A DNA stretch of 64,000 bases, taken from assembly GCA_963575745.1 (NCBI GenBank), contig CAUYUJ010014179.1:366153-430152 (forward strand), written 5' to 3'. The position numbers were made by a program, and so were the translations under genes. Below are positions 55,690-64,000 of this stretch, in pieces (position 1 is the stretch's first letter; each line of letters opens with the position of its first letter). Source of the DNA: Prorocentrum cordatum. Lineage: Eukaryota > Sar > Dinophyceae > Prorocentrales > Prorocentraceae. Below the pieces are notes generated by a model, which was given only the letters and a program-made list of their open reading frames with translations, was not told the origin of the DNA and did no database searches.

Positions 55690-56100
55690 CAACGAACGTT
55701 GACAGAGTTTCTCGAGCCAACGCAGCTACGGAAACAAAAAAAGGAAGAGGAGGAGGGTAATAGGAGAGGGATCCTCGAGGGGCCAGTGTGGTGCCCAGGT
55801 GTCCCAGGGTTGCTTTGGAGGGCCATGCGGTTGTCTGGGGGCACTCTTGGAGTGTTTGGGCCGTCTCAGGGCGATCTTGGGCCGTCTCAGGGCCGCTTCG
55901 GGGCCGTCATAGAGGCCAGTTGGAAGCCATATTGGGGGCACATTAAGGGCACACTGGGACGTCTTGGGGTCTCTGGAGGGATCTTGATCAGCACGTGACC
56001 TCAGCTCCAAATGTGATACAGATGTTGTGCATGTCCCATATGACATGTTGCAGTAGTAGGGGCGTGCCCACACTGTTGCACATCATAGCATATTAACAGG
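55690..56100. repeat. CTTGGGCCGTCTCAGGGC-type minisatellite fragment
   Basis: 55,810-55,985 has GGGCCGTCTCAGGGC and TTGGGCCGTC words like the 29,410-31,640 array, preceded by an A-rich stretch (55,725-55,765). The rest is unassigned. Confidence 0.5.
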
Positions 56101-57700
56101 AAGCTCAAACTCTGGATCCTCAGTATAAGGCATTACCAACATGCCATTCTCAAAAACTACATCAAACACATAAGTCCCCAGGATGAGGAGGATGAAGAGG
56201 AGTCTCCCCATTCGCAACTCCTCGCGCGGGCAAGCGCGCAGGGCCCAAGACGCGGGGGCGCCGACTCGCCTCGCCGCTGGGCGCGAACCCTCCCACTCCC
56301 ATCGGGGGGGGGGAGGAATGAGGAGAGGCGGAGGGGGGGTGCAACGTAAGCTCGCGGGCCGAGGTGCCCGGGTGCCGCGCTGTGTTTGTTTTGTTGTCGG
56401 TGAACGGTGTGTGAGTTGTGTGGTGGTGGTTGTGTGTGTTGCGTGGTATCTATTTCTGGTGTGTGCTGTGTGACGCGTCGGTGTTGGTGTGCGCTGCTTA
56501 ACCGTTGTTGATGGTGTGTTATGCGTGATGTTTGTTGTTTGGTGGGTGTTGTAATGCTTGCTGCTGGTGTGAGCTGTGACTGTTGTTGATGGTGTGCGCT
56601 GTGTGATTTATGATGCTGGTGTGTGCTGCGTGGTTGTTGCTAGAGTGTGCTGTGTTAGTGTTGTTTCGCCTCCTCCCATTTCCAACCTGCTTCAAAATGG
56701 TAGGGGTCGAGCCTTATGGTATGCTCGTATGCTACATGCGTCTGGTCAAGGGTCCCAGTCCCACCACCTCATCCTTCTCCTGTCCCTCCCCCTCATGTTC
56801 CTGCTCCCCTTTCTCCTCCTCCCCCTCCTCCTCCGCATACTCCGCATACTCCGCATACTCCACATCCTTCTCTGCTGGAGCGCTGAGCAAGCACGGTCGC
56901 GCCCCCTGGCACGGATAGGCCTGCGCAGTGAAGATGTCCCCGACGTATCGGGCTGGGGCGGGCAGCGGCGCGCGAGGCGGAGGGGAGGAGTAGGAGGGGG
57001 AGGGCGAGGGGGGTGGTGTAGGGGTGGGGTTGGGAGGAGTGGGGGAGAAAGAGGACTGGGATAGGATCGGAAGACCATTCTTCCCGAGGGGGCCCTTCCC
57101 CCCCGACCTGTCTAACAACGTTGATCCCCGAACCCTCTCTTAGATGATGATATTATTGGCCCGATGAAACATGCCCCTCCTGAGAGACGCCCACACCTCG
57201 CGATAGTTTTCACATCGGAAGTGTCTGATTCCCATAACTCAAGTATTTCAAACAATAGCGTCGATGCACATTCGGCCAACTCACGAATTCAAAGTTAGGT
57301 GAAGCGAGGGACTGGAGTGGAGGGCGAGGTTGGAGGGAGTGTGGCGGTGTGAGGGCTGCGAAGCGTTGTGCGCGACGCAGGAGAAGACGCGCTCGCGCGG
57401 GCAAACTAGATTCCCCCGCCAGGAGCTCTGACCATTACAGTTGGAGGTGCGACCCCAGGGGAGGAGCGGAGAGAATGGAGGGTGTATAAAAGCACTGCGT
57501 AGGACAATTGAAACCACTACCTGGCGCTCCCAGCGCGAGCTCGAGAGTCGCAAAATCACAGAGCCGCCGAAGCGATTCGACATCCTCGGCCCCCCTTTGT
57601 CTGAACCCAACTCGGTTGAGGCCGGGGCATGCAATTTCAATTTCGGCGCAGCCTGCCTGGCTTGGAGTTGGAAATTCTGGTCTGGAGGGGTTCTCGGGCT
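56101..57700. other. No supported gene; TG-rich repeat and C/T-rich patch
   Basis: 56,395-56,665 is a degenerate GTGTGCTGTGTG / GTTGTTGATGGTGTG repeat. 56,760-56,870 is C/T-rich with three CCGCATACT units. A minus-strand frame around 56,880-56,960 (YVGDIFTAQA) resembles one at 61,110-61,190 (YLGKTFTAQA) and may be a small exon. The remainder is unassigned. Confidence 0.4.
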
Positions 57701-57707
57701 CGTCCAG

Positions 57708-57890
57708 GGGGTCATCGGAAGGTCATCGGAAGGTTATCGGAAGGTAGTCGGAAGGTCATCGGTAGGTTATCGGGCGTTTGGCTGTCGTTTTTTTCATATA
57801 TATATATATATATGGTTTGGTGGGGTGGGTTATCGGGGGGTTATCGGAAGGTTATCGGAAGGTTATCGGAAGGTTATCGGTAGGTTTTCG
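57708..57890 (+). repeat. 11-bp array GGTTATCGGAA
   Basis: Two sub-arrays (57,708-57,778 and 57,825-57,890) of the 11-bp unit GGTTATCGGAA with C/A variants, separated by a TA tract (57,796-57,813). The unit is close to GGTAATCGAAA at 63,681-63,835 on the same strand, 6 kb away. Confidence 0.85.
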
Positions 57891-58219
57891 GGGGGGGGAG
57901 GCCGGGTCGCTTATGTTTTTTGGGGTTTTCAATTGCAAATCGTTGTTCGGTCAAACTATTTTGGCGATTTGGGCATCTTGACTTAGACTGACCCTCCTCG
58001 TCCCCCTCCTCGTCCCCCTCCTCCCCCGCTTCTGCCGTTCCTGCTCCCTCGGTCCTGAATCTACTTCTCATCCTCCTTACTCTCATCCTCCTTACAGCGA
58101 TCTCCTTATGGCTCAAGGCGGGCCGAAGTGGGCCGATGAGTTGGAGCAGGACCTGCTCGAGAATTACTCCCGCTCTGATCGACTGCCCCCCTCTTGCCCA
58201 GAACTCTTGAACGGGAAAC
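57891..58219. other. Downstream flank of minus-strand gene; possible plus-strand exon
   Basis: On plus, a pyrimidine tract ending CTTACAG (58,095) is followed by a protein-like frame from the ATG at 58,108 (MAQGGPKWADELEQDLLENY). It would run antisense into the end of the minus-strand gene. It could be an unrelated exon on plus or chance. Confidence 0.3.
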
Positions 58220-60468
58220 CTAGGCTGGCCTATGCTTCGCGCGGGCAGCCTTCTGCCCCGCCAAGCACTGCACGTTGGCAGCAACATCCTTCACGAGCGC
58301 ATCGAGCAACGCAGGCACCTGGGAGAGGCCGACGTCGACGTCGCCGTCGTAGTGGTCCTTGACCTCCGAAACCTCCGCAGTGCTCAGGAAGACTTTGAGG
58401 AACGGGTTGGACTCCACGAGGGTCTCCAAAGCATGGATGCTCTGCTTCAGCAGGATGTGGTCCTCGTGGTTCTTGAAGGGCTTCCAGTTCGGGTCAGCCT
58501 CGATCAACTTCTCCAGCCGCGTCGCATGCAGGATACTCTTGGAGTACTGGTTCTTGCTGGCGATGGCCGCGGCCTGCGCATCCTTCTTACGCTTGGCCTC
58601 CACTCTCTTGGCAACCTGATCAGGCGTCAGAACCTTCTTCTGCTTCTTGGCGGGAGGCTCATCACCAGTGCCAGGCTCCTCATCACCATCATCCCCCGTT
58701 GGCTCGATTCCATCACTCGGCCCGCCAACGCCAGGAGCCAGAGCCACGATGCATTTCTTTGGGCGCACGTTCTTGACCTTGTTGTCGAGATTCTCGTGCT
58801 CGCCCGTGGCCTCGGCCACGCCTGCACCTGCGCCATCAGTCGGCGGGGCGGGCGCCGCCGCCGCCGCTTGGCTCCCTGATGCCGCCGCTTGGCTCCCGGA
58901 TGCCGCCATCTGCTCGGAGCCCTTGCTGTCGCCGCCGCCGCCCTGGCGACGATCGACGTTCATGCGGCCTTGCTCCAAGAAACATGCCTCCAGGGCCTGC
59001 TTGTCCAAGTGCTCATGGCAAAGTTTGCGCCTCTCGAGTTCACTAGTGTTCCCCTTCTTTGCCGACTCGATCGTTTTCAGCGTCCAGGCCTTCTTCATCT
59101 TGTCCTCGTAGCCGCGCTTCACGAACATGAACTCAATGCGACCAGTCATGGGGTTGCACTGAACCCACTCGGAGCCGAGCTCGATGCACGACCTGGCGTA
59201 GTTCCACGCGGCACGTACTGCATCGTGCGAATGCCTCCCTCCCTGAAGCTTGATGAGCATGTCGAAGGGCTCCCAGGTGCCCCACTCCTTCTGGGTCTGG
59301 CTGTACTCCTGCATGAAGGTGCGGGTTCTCACGTACTCGTCGTACTTCTTCCTCGCGAAGTCCGCCCTGAAGTTAGCCTGCCAGAGGCGAGGGGGTCTAT
59401 CCTCCGCCTCCTCCTCATCATCATCCTCCTTCTCCCTGCCCTCCTCCTCACCCCCTCTTCCTCTTAATTATCATCCTGCTCATCGTTCCCCAATGTTTCC
59501 CCCTGCCTGGCCTTCTCATCGTTAAGTGACTTGGTATAGTCCTTCTTGTACTTGGCAGGCTGGTTCGCGAACCAGCGGGTGAAGCGCTGCCCCATGGTCG
59601 ACTTGATGGAAAACTTAAAGCCACTCGCCGCGGCTGCCTCGAGGATTGGGTCATCTGGAGGGGCTGCACTCTTGTCGGGAGTCTGCGCCGCAGGGTTAAC
59701 GCCCTTCGACAATGGGGTTGTCTGCTCGCAGATGCCCTCAGCCGTCCAAGTATCTTTGGCACTGTTGAAGATCAGGCACAGGCTGCCCTCGAGGTCGCGG
59801 GACCCATCGGGAAACTCAAACTGACGCGTCGCATCCATGCCGAGACACTTGATGAACTTGGCGGCATCTGGTGGCATGTCCCCGAACTCCTTACCGAAGT
59901 CAACGGCCACGGGCTGCTCGCAGTGGCCGACGTTGCTGGCAAGCTTGTTGGCTGGCGTTGCCGGCACGCTGCTGGCTGGCGTTGGTGGCACCGCCTCCGC
60001 TTGGGGTGGCGCCGCGCCCTCATGGCTTGCCGCCCCGTCCGCCGCCGCCCAGTCCGCGGCCTCGACCGATGCTGGGCTGCCACCGTGTGGCTCCTCGGGC
60101 TCACGTTTGGCAGCGGTGGCGGTGGCAAGCATCGAGGGCTCGTCATCGCTGCTGATCACCTCGACGTCATCCGATGCACTGGCCGCGGCCGCCGCGGTCG
60201 CCAGGTGGCATCCAGTAGTGCCCGCCATGCCGAACGGCTCAGCGGCCGAGTCGGGAAGCGTCAGGGTCGGCTTCTCGACGGCCCGAGTGCGGCCGTGCGC
60301 GGAGGCTGCACAGTTGCCATGACGAGGGTCGGAGTCTTCGATTCCCCCCGACTCGTCCCACCACGGCGGGTTGCTATCGGGTTGCCTGTCTGACGGCGGG
60401 CCTCCGCGAGGTGTGCCAGCCGCTGCGAACGCACCGTCAACGGTCCCCATGCGCGTGTCCCACGACAT
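58220..60468 (-). CDS. Unrecognised two-exon nuclear-type protein
   Basis: I do not recognise a characterised family. Exon 1 runs from the ATG at 60,468 (in-frame TAA upstream, MSWDTRMG) to about 59,500. Exon 2 runs from 59,377 to the stop at 58,220. The 122-bp intron 59378-59499 has GA...CAG borders (minus GAAAC...TGGCAG) and keeps phase 0, joining KARQG to ANFRADFARKKYDEYV. Non-GT donors of this kind are known in dinoflagellates. Exon 1 is Pro/Ala/Asp-rich with VEVISSDDE, a SUMO-interaction-like motif. Exon 2 has an aromatic/basic region (GTWEPFDMLIKLQGG), an Ala/Gln linker, PPAKKQKKV (nuclear-localisation-like), a basic helix (VAKRVEAKRKKDAQ) and a Leu-rich helical C-terminus. Same strand as the transposase and the methyltransferase-like gene. 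Probably nuclear; function unknown. Confidence 0.6.
59378..59499 (-). other. Candidate GA-AG intron, 122 bp
   Basis: Without splicing the frame stops at 59,464. With these borders the two open frames join in phase. A purine GGA tract fills the middle of the intron on minus, and a CCCCCTCGCCTCTGGCAG acceptor precedes exon 2. Confidence 0.55.
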
Positions 60469-61224
60469 CGCGTGTTGATGGATTGATTAAGCTGGATGCT
60501 CGGAATCCTCGTGATTGGACTTGCAGGGCCAAAACAGCTACGAGGTTAGGAGGGGGAGGGTGTGCCTCGCGGGGCCCGAACGGTGTTACTTCTTCCCTGC
60601 GCGCGCGTGGCTGGATAGAGGGCTCGGCTTCTGGGGGCAGTATTTGAGGGCAATTACTGGAGGCGGTGCAGGGGAACATACTTGAGGGCAATATTTGGGG
60701 GCAATGTTTGGGGCAATACATGGGGGCAGTACTGGGGGGCAACGCACGCATTCAGCACATGGGGGCAATACTTGGGGGCAGTAGAGGGAAACAACGCATG
60801 GGGCCACTTCACCCACGCACGGGCTTCGTCACCCGCCGCCGCCGCCCCCTCACTCTTATCCGCAAGTGCGGGGTGCTGCGTATGCTTCATTTTGCGTCGT
60901 ATGTTTCATGTTGGTCCGCCTCTAATGTTTGTTGCGCATTGTTTCTCCCCCCCGTGAAGCATCGACTCATGTATCTTAATTCGCATGTTCATGCTGGATG
61001 TTTGACCTTATCCTCCTCTTGCTCTGTCCTTATTCTCCCCGCCCCATGTGCTACCCACCCTCCCTCCCATGTCCCTGCTACGCAGCGGTCCGAATTATAT
61101 GGGGCACCCTCGCTCCCCGCTCCAGAGAGCCCCAGCGAAGCATTGGCCTGCGCGGTGAACGTCTTCCCCAAGTAAGCGCGAGAGAGCAAACGGGCGGCAG
61201 CAGCGAGGAGGAGGGGGAGAAGGA

Positions 61225-61272
<48 letters not shown>

Positions 61273-61798
61273 TTGCTATTGTCTATACCTCCTCCTCCAC
61301 CCACCCCCCATTTAGCAATCAACATGCGGGCGTCTGCAACTGGCCCGCCTTTTCTGAGGGAGCTTGGTTGGCGAGGATCGGAGGGGAGGACGAGGAAGAG
61401 GAGAGGAGAAAGGATGTGGAGAGGTACTCAGATAGTGGGGGATGGTTCATTAGGAGGGCGAGGAGGGTTGGAGCAGGATGAGGACGAGGATGACCCCTAT
61501 TTTCATCTACTGCTGCCAGGCGCTCTTGAGCGACTGGTAAAATCAAACGCTTCCAAAAGATTCAAGAGAGACCTCCCTCCTCCTCCTCCTCCTCCTCCTC
61601 CTCTTCTTCGCCGTGCTCTTGATCCATGCGGGCTGGGCCAGCTCTGCGCGAAAAGCTGGCGCCGAGACAAGGTGAGGCCTCGCGCGGGTCTGCGCAACAC
61701 TGCAGCTCACGCCCATTTATTGTCAAATCAGAGTCGGGCGAGCTGAGGGGCCTCTCCCACGCACTGCGTCGCAATGCAATCGATGCCTGAAAGATCAC
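60469..61798. other. Intergenic stretch with repeats; possible small exon
   Basis: 60,640-60,800 is an imperfect ~18-bp repeat of CAATACTTGGGGGCAGT type. 61,226-61,272 is (CGT)n. 61,575-61,605 is TCC. At about 61,190-61,085 on minus, the frame YLGKTFTAQANASLGL resembles one at 56,960. No complete gene is supported. Confidence 0.5.
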
Positions 61799-64000
61799 CT
61801 ACTCCGTACCTGGCTCCATCAAAGACGCCCTCAAGTTATCGGCCAACCTAAAGCCGTGGGCTGCAGCGAACAGCGGCGTCGGGGGCTGCGGGAGCGGAGA
61901 AAAATCGCTCTCGTCGCTCTGCGCCCTTGGCGGCGGCGACCTGAGCGCACTTGAAGGCCAGCACGGCCTCTCCGCAGGCTCGGCCTCTGGCGAGGGCGAC
62001 CCCGCCGCGACGGCGCCGGGTGCCTTAGCGGGCGATTCAGCCGCAGCAGGCCTGCGCAGCGGGCATGCAGCGGGCGATTCAGCGGGCGAGTCAGCCGCAG
62101 CAGGTTTGCGCATGGCGACGGGTGCTTCGGCCTCAGCATTGCCCGCAGGACGCTTCGCCACCCCCATTTTCGGCGCAGCGGCAGGCCGTTTGCGAGAGGC
62201 ACTGGCACTCTTGTACTTCTGTTTCAGCTCCTCGAGCTGGTCCCTCTTCATGCCGCCGTCGTACTTCTTGCCTAAATCCGAAATGAATTCGATAGCTGCA
62301 GTCTCGGACGGGAACCAGGCGATGTTCACCTGCGTGATCTGCGGCGGGTTGTGATTCGGATCCTTCAGCTGAAGGAGCACGTCGTTGCGGTCCTTCGTTT
62401 TGTACACCTTTGCGGCGCTGGTCTCCGATGTCCACACTGGGCCCCCAGCTCCTGGCGCTCGGCCAGCCGCCGCTGCAGGGCCCGCGGCGGGGCTGGCCAC
62501 GTCCTTGCACGTCATCTCCGTCAAGCCGCGGGTGTGGCCGTCGACCCATTTCACCCTAGCTGGGTCGGCATCATCTGCTCCTGGAGGTCTGAAGGGAGGG
62601 CCGCTGTACTCCCTGTAGCACTGCTTGGGGTTGGACGCCAACACGCGCCAGCACGCGTTCGCCTCCTCGTCCCAGCCGTACAAGTAGGTGTTCTCCTATG
62701 CGGGGATAACCAAAAAACGGAGGAGGAGGAGCAGGAGGAGGAGGAGGAGGAGGAGGAGGAGGAGGGGGAGGGGGAGGAGGAGGAGGAGGAGGACATGACG
62801 AGGGGAGGAGGAGGAGGAAGGAGGGATGAGAGCAGGGGGAGGGGGAATAGTAGGAGGAGGAGGATCGGTAGCAGGAGGATGGCGGGGCTGGGAGGGAGGC
62901 ATATATATAATTAAATATATGGAGAATAGAACAAACCAAAAGAGATAGGGAAGCGAGGATGAACAGAAGGAGGAAGTGGAGGAGGATGGGGGAGATCAAA
63001 GACGAGGGGGAGGAGGATAACGAGGAGGAGGAGGAGGAGGAGGAGGAGGAGGAGGAGGAGGAGGATCCCCTCCTCGCCGTGGGGGGAGTCATACCACCAC
63101 CCGCTGTTGGGGGCTGAAAGGCCGATATGGGGTGGTGGAAGGGTGCTTGGTCCGTGTAATCCTTCTCCTCATCCTCCCGTCCTCCTCCTCCTCCTTCTCC
63201 TTCTCCTCCTCCTCCTCATCCTCCTCTTCCTGCGACTCGCGGAACACGGACCAGACCGAATCGTCGGGGTGGATCGTGGCCGAGTAGGTCGAGCGTGCCG
63301 TCATCCGATGAATAACCCCAATCCTGCGATTTCGACCCTCTCCTCCCCCCTCCCTCCTGATCTCCTCCTCCTCCTCCTCCTCCTCCTCCTCCTCCTCCTC
63401 CTCCCCCTCCTCCTCCTCCTCCTCCTCCTCCTCCTCCTCCTCCTCCTCCTCCTCATCCTCCTCGTCCTCCAGTCTCCTCATCCGCCAGGGTCCCTGGATC
63501 CCGCTGGGAATTCCCCGAGGCTAATCGAAGTACGGCTGGAGAGAAGCGGGGAAGGGGGCAGGAGAACAGGGAGCGGGAGGGACGGGCGGCAGTTTGGTTA
63601 AGCCCAGTCCCCTACGCCAGCTCCAGCTGGCTTCTTCAGCATCTCGGTGCTGGCGGTGGGTTTCTTCGCGATCGTTTCCTCTGGGGTCGATGGTAATCGA
63701 ATGGCAATCGAACGGTAATCGAACGGTAATCGAAAGGTAATCGAAAGGTAATCGAAAGGTAATCGAAAGGTAATCGAAAGGTAATCGAAGGGTAATCGAA
63801 GGGTAATCGAAAGGTAATCGGCAGGTCGACTGCCTCCCGGACCCCCCCCGGAATCCCCCCGATTGTCATCCAAGTCCTCGTCGTCGAAATCGTCCACCTC
63901 GTGGTCGACGACCTTCGGCACCTCCTCCTCGCCGTTCTCGCCCTCGTCCTCGGCGTCGTCGCCACCGTCGGCGTCCTGCACGTTGGGCTCGTCCTGGGAT
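61799..64000 (-). CDS. Unrecognised acidic, K/R-P-A-rich protein (5' end beyond window)
   Basis: Two or three minus-strand exons; the start lies past 64,000. The upstream part (64,000-63,840) is strongly acidic (DDAEDEGENGEEE, DDFDDEDLDD). It meets an 11-bp array that may be intron or low-complexity coding, then KKPTASTEMLKKPAGAG ending at 63,616 before a GTAGG donor. The GTAGG...CATAG intron (62696-63615) contains GGA/TCC tracts. The last exon (62695-61799) joins in phase 0. It has a compact aromatic region (YLYGWDEEANACWRV), a mixed region (ITQVNIAWFPSETAAIEF), a Lys-rich helix (RDQLEELKQKYKSA), then RKRPAAA, KRPAG, RKPAAA and RRPAAA repeats like histone-tail or linker-type basic tails. Likely nuclear. 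It is the first of four co-oriented genes. Confidence 0.55.
62696..63615 (-). other. Candidate GT-AG intron with GGA/TCC tracts
   Basis: Phase 0 on both sides. The interior holds GGA at 62,715-62,800 and 63,015-63,065, and TCC at 63,180-63,225 and 63,355-63,465 (plus strand). These oppositely oriented tracts could pair in the transcript. Confidence 0.5.
63681..63835 (+). repeat. 11-bp array GGTAATCGAAA, about 13 units
   Basis: Very regular 11-bp units inside the minus-strand gene. Because 11 is not a multiple of three the encoded pattern (FDYLSITFRLP) has an 11-residue cycle. It is either in-frame low complexity or an unrecognised intron. Confidence 0.9.

Noticed and set aside
58090-58112. 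Partial match to the dinoflagellate spliced-leader end (GGCTCAAG)
   Set aside because: Only about ten bases match, and such a short word is expected by chance in 64 kb.

Overview
The window looks like nuclear DNA of a dinoflagellate. A Prorocentrum-like genome is my best guess, but it rests on style rather than on a marker gene. The evidence is high GC, long stretches without genes, very dense simple repeats (GGA/TCC, CGA/CGT, GAT, GTA), alanine/proline-rich K/R-P-A proteins, and introns with both GT-AG and apparent GA-AG borders. I saw no rRNA, tRNA, CRISPR, operon or bacterial feature.

Layout: 0-22 kb is almost gene-free and repeat-built. It holds a modular composite repeat in three places (5.2-6.1, 14.5-16.1 and 18.0-19.2 kb), two families of short inverted-repeat elements, and one candidate minus-strand gene (13.7-16.3 kb) whose 1.68-kb intron is made entirely of the composite repeat. 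22.6-28.9 kb is a LINE-type retrotransposon (ORF1 plus ORF2 with endonuclease, reverse transcriptase, RNase H and zinc-finger regions), decayed by several frameshifts. 29.4-31.6 kb is a 21-bp minisatellite with a recurring A-rich spacer. 33-46 kb is a mosaic of small inverted-repeat elements, two copies of a Mutator-like G-rich element (36.1-37.3 and 44.3-46.0 kb), and about 4 kb of an 89-bp satellite (38.5-43.6 kb). 46-52 kb is mostly microsatellite and 73-bp tandem repeat.

52.4-64 kb is the gene-bearing part, all on the minus strand. In transcription order it has an acidic/K-P-A-rich two-exon protein running off the window end, a two-exon protein with a nuclear-localisation-like motif, a DDE transposase of CACTA/Plavaka-like character broken by one frameshift, and a small protein with the motif order of a cytosine-C5 DNA methyltransferase. 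The co-oriented transposase, methyltransferase-like protein and two nuclear-type proteins may be one large DNA transposon that carries its own DNA-modifying protein. This and the composite-repeat intron are the two most interesting observations. Repeat boundaries were read by eye and are good to a few bases for the inverted-repeat elements and to tens of bases for degenerate arrays.
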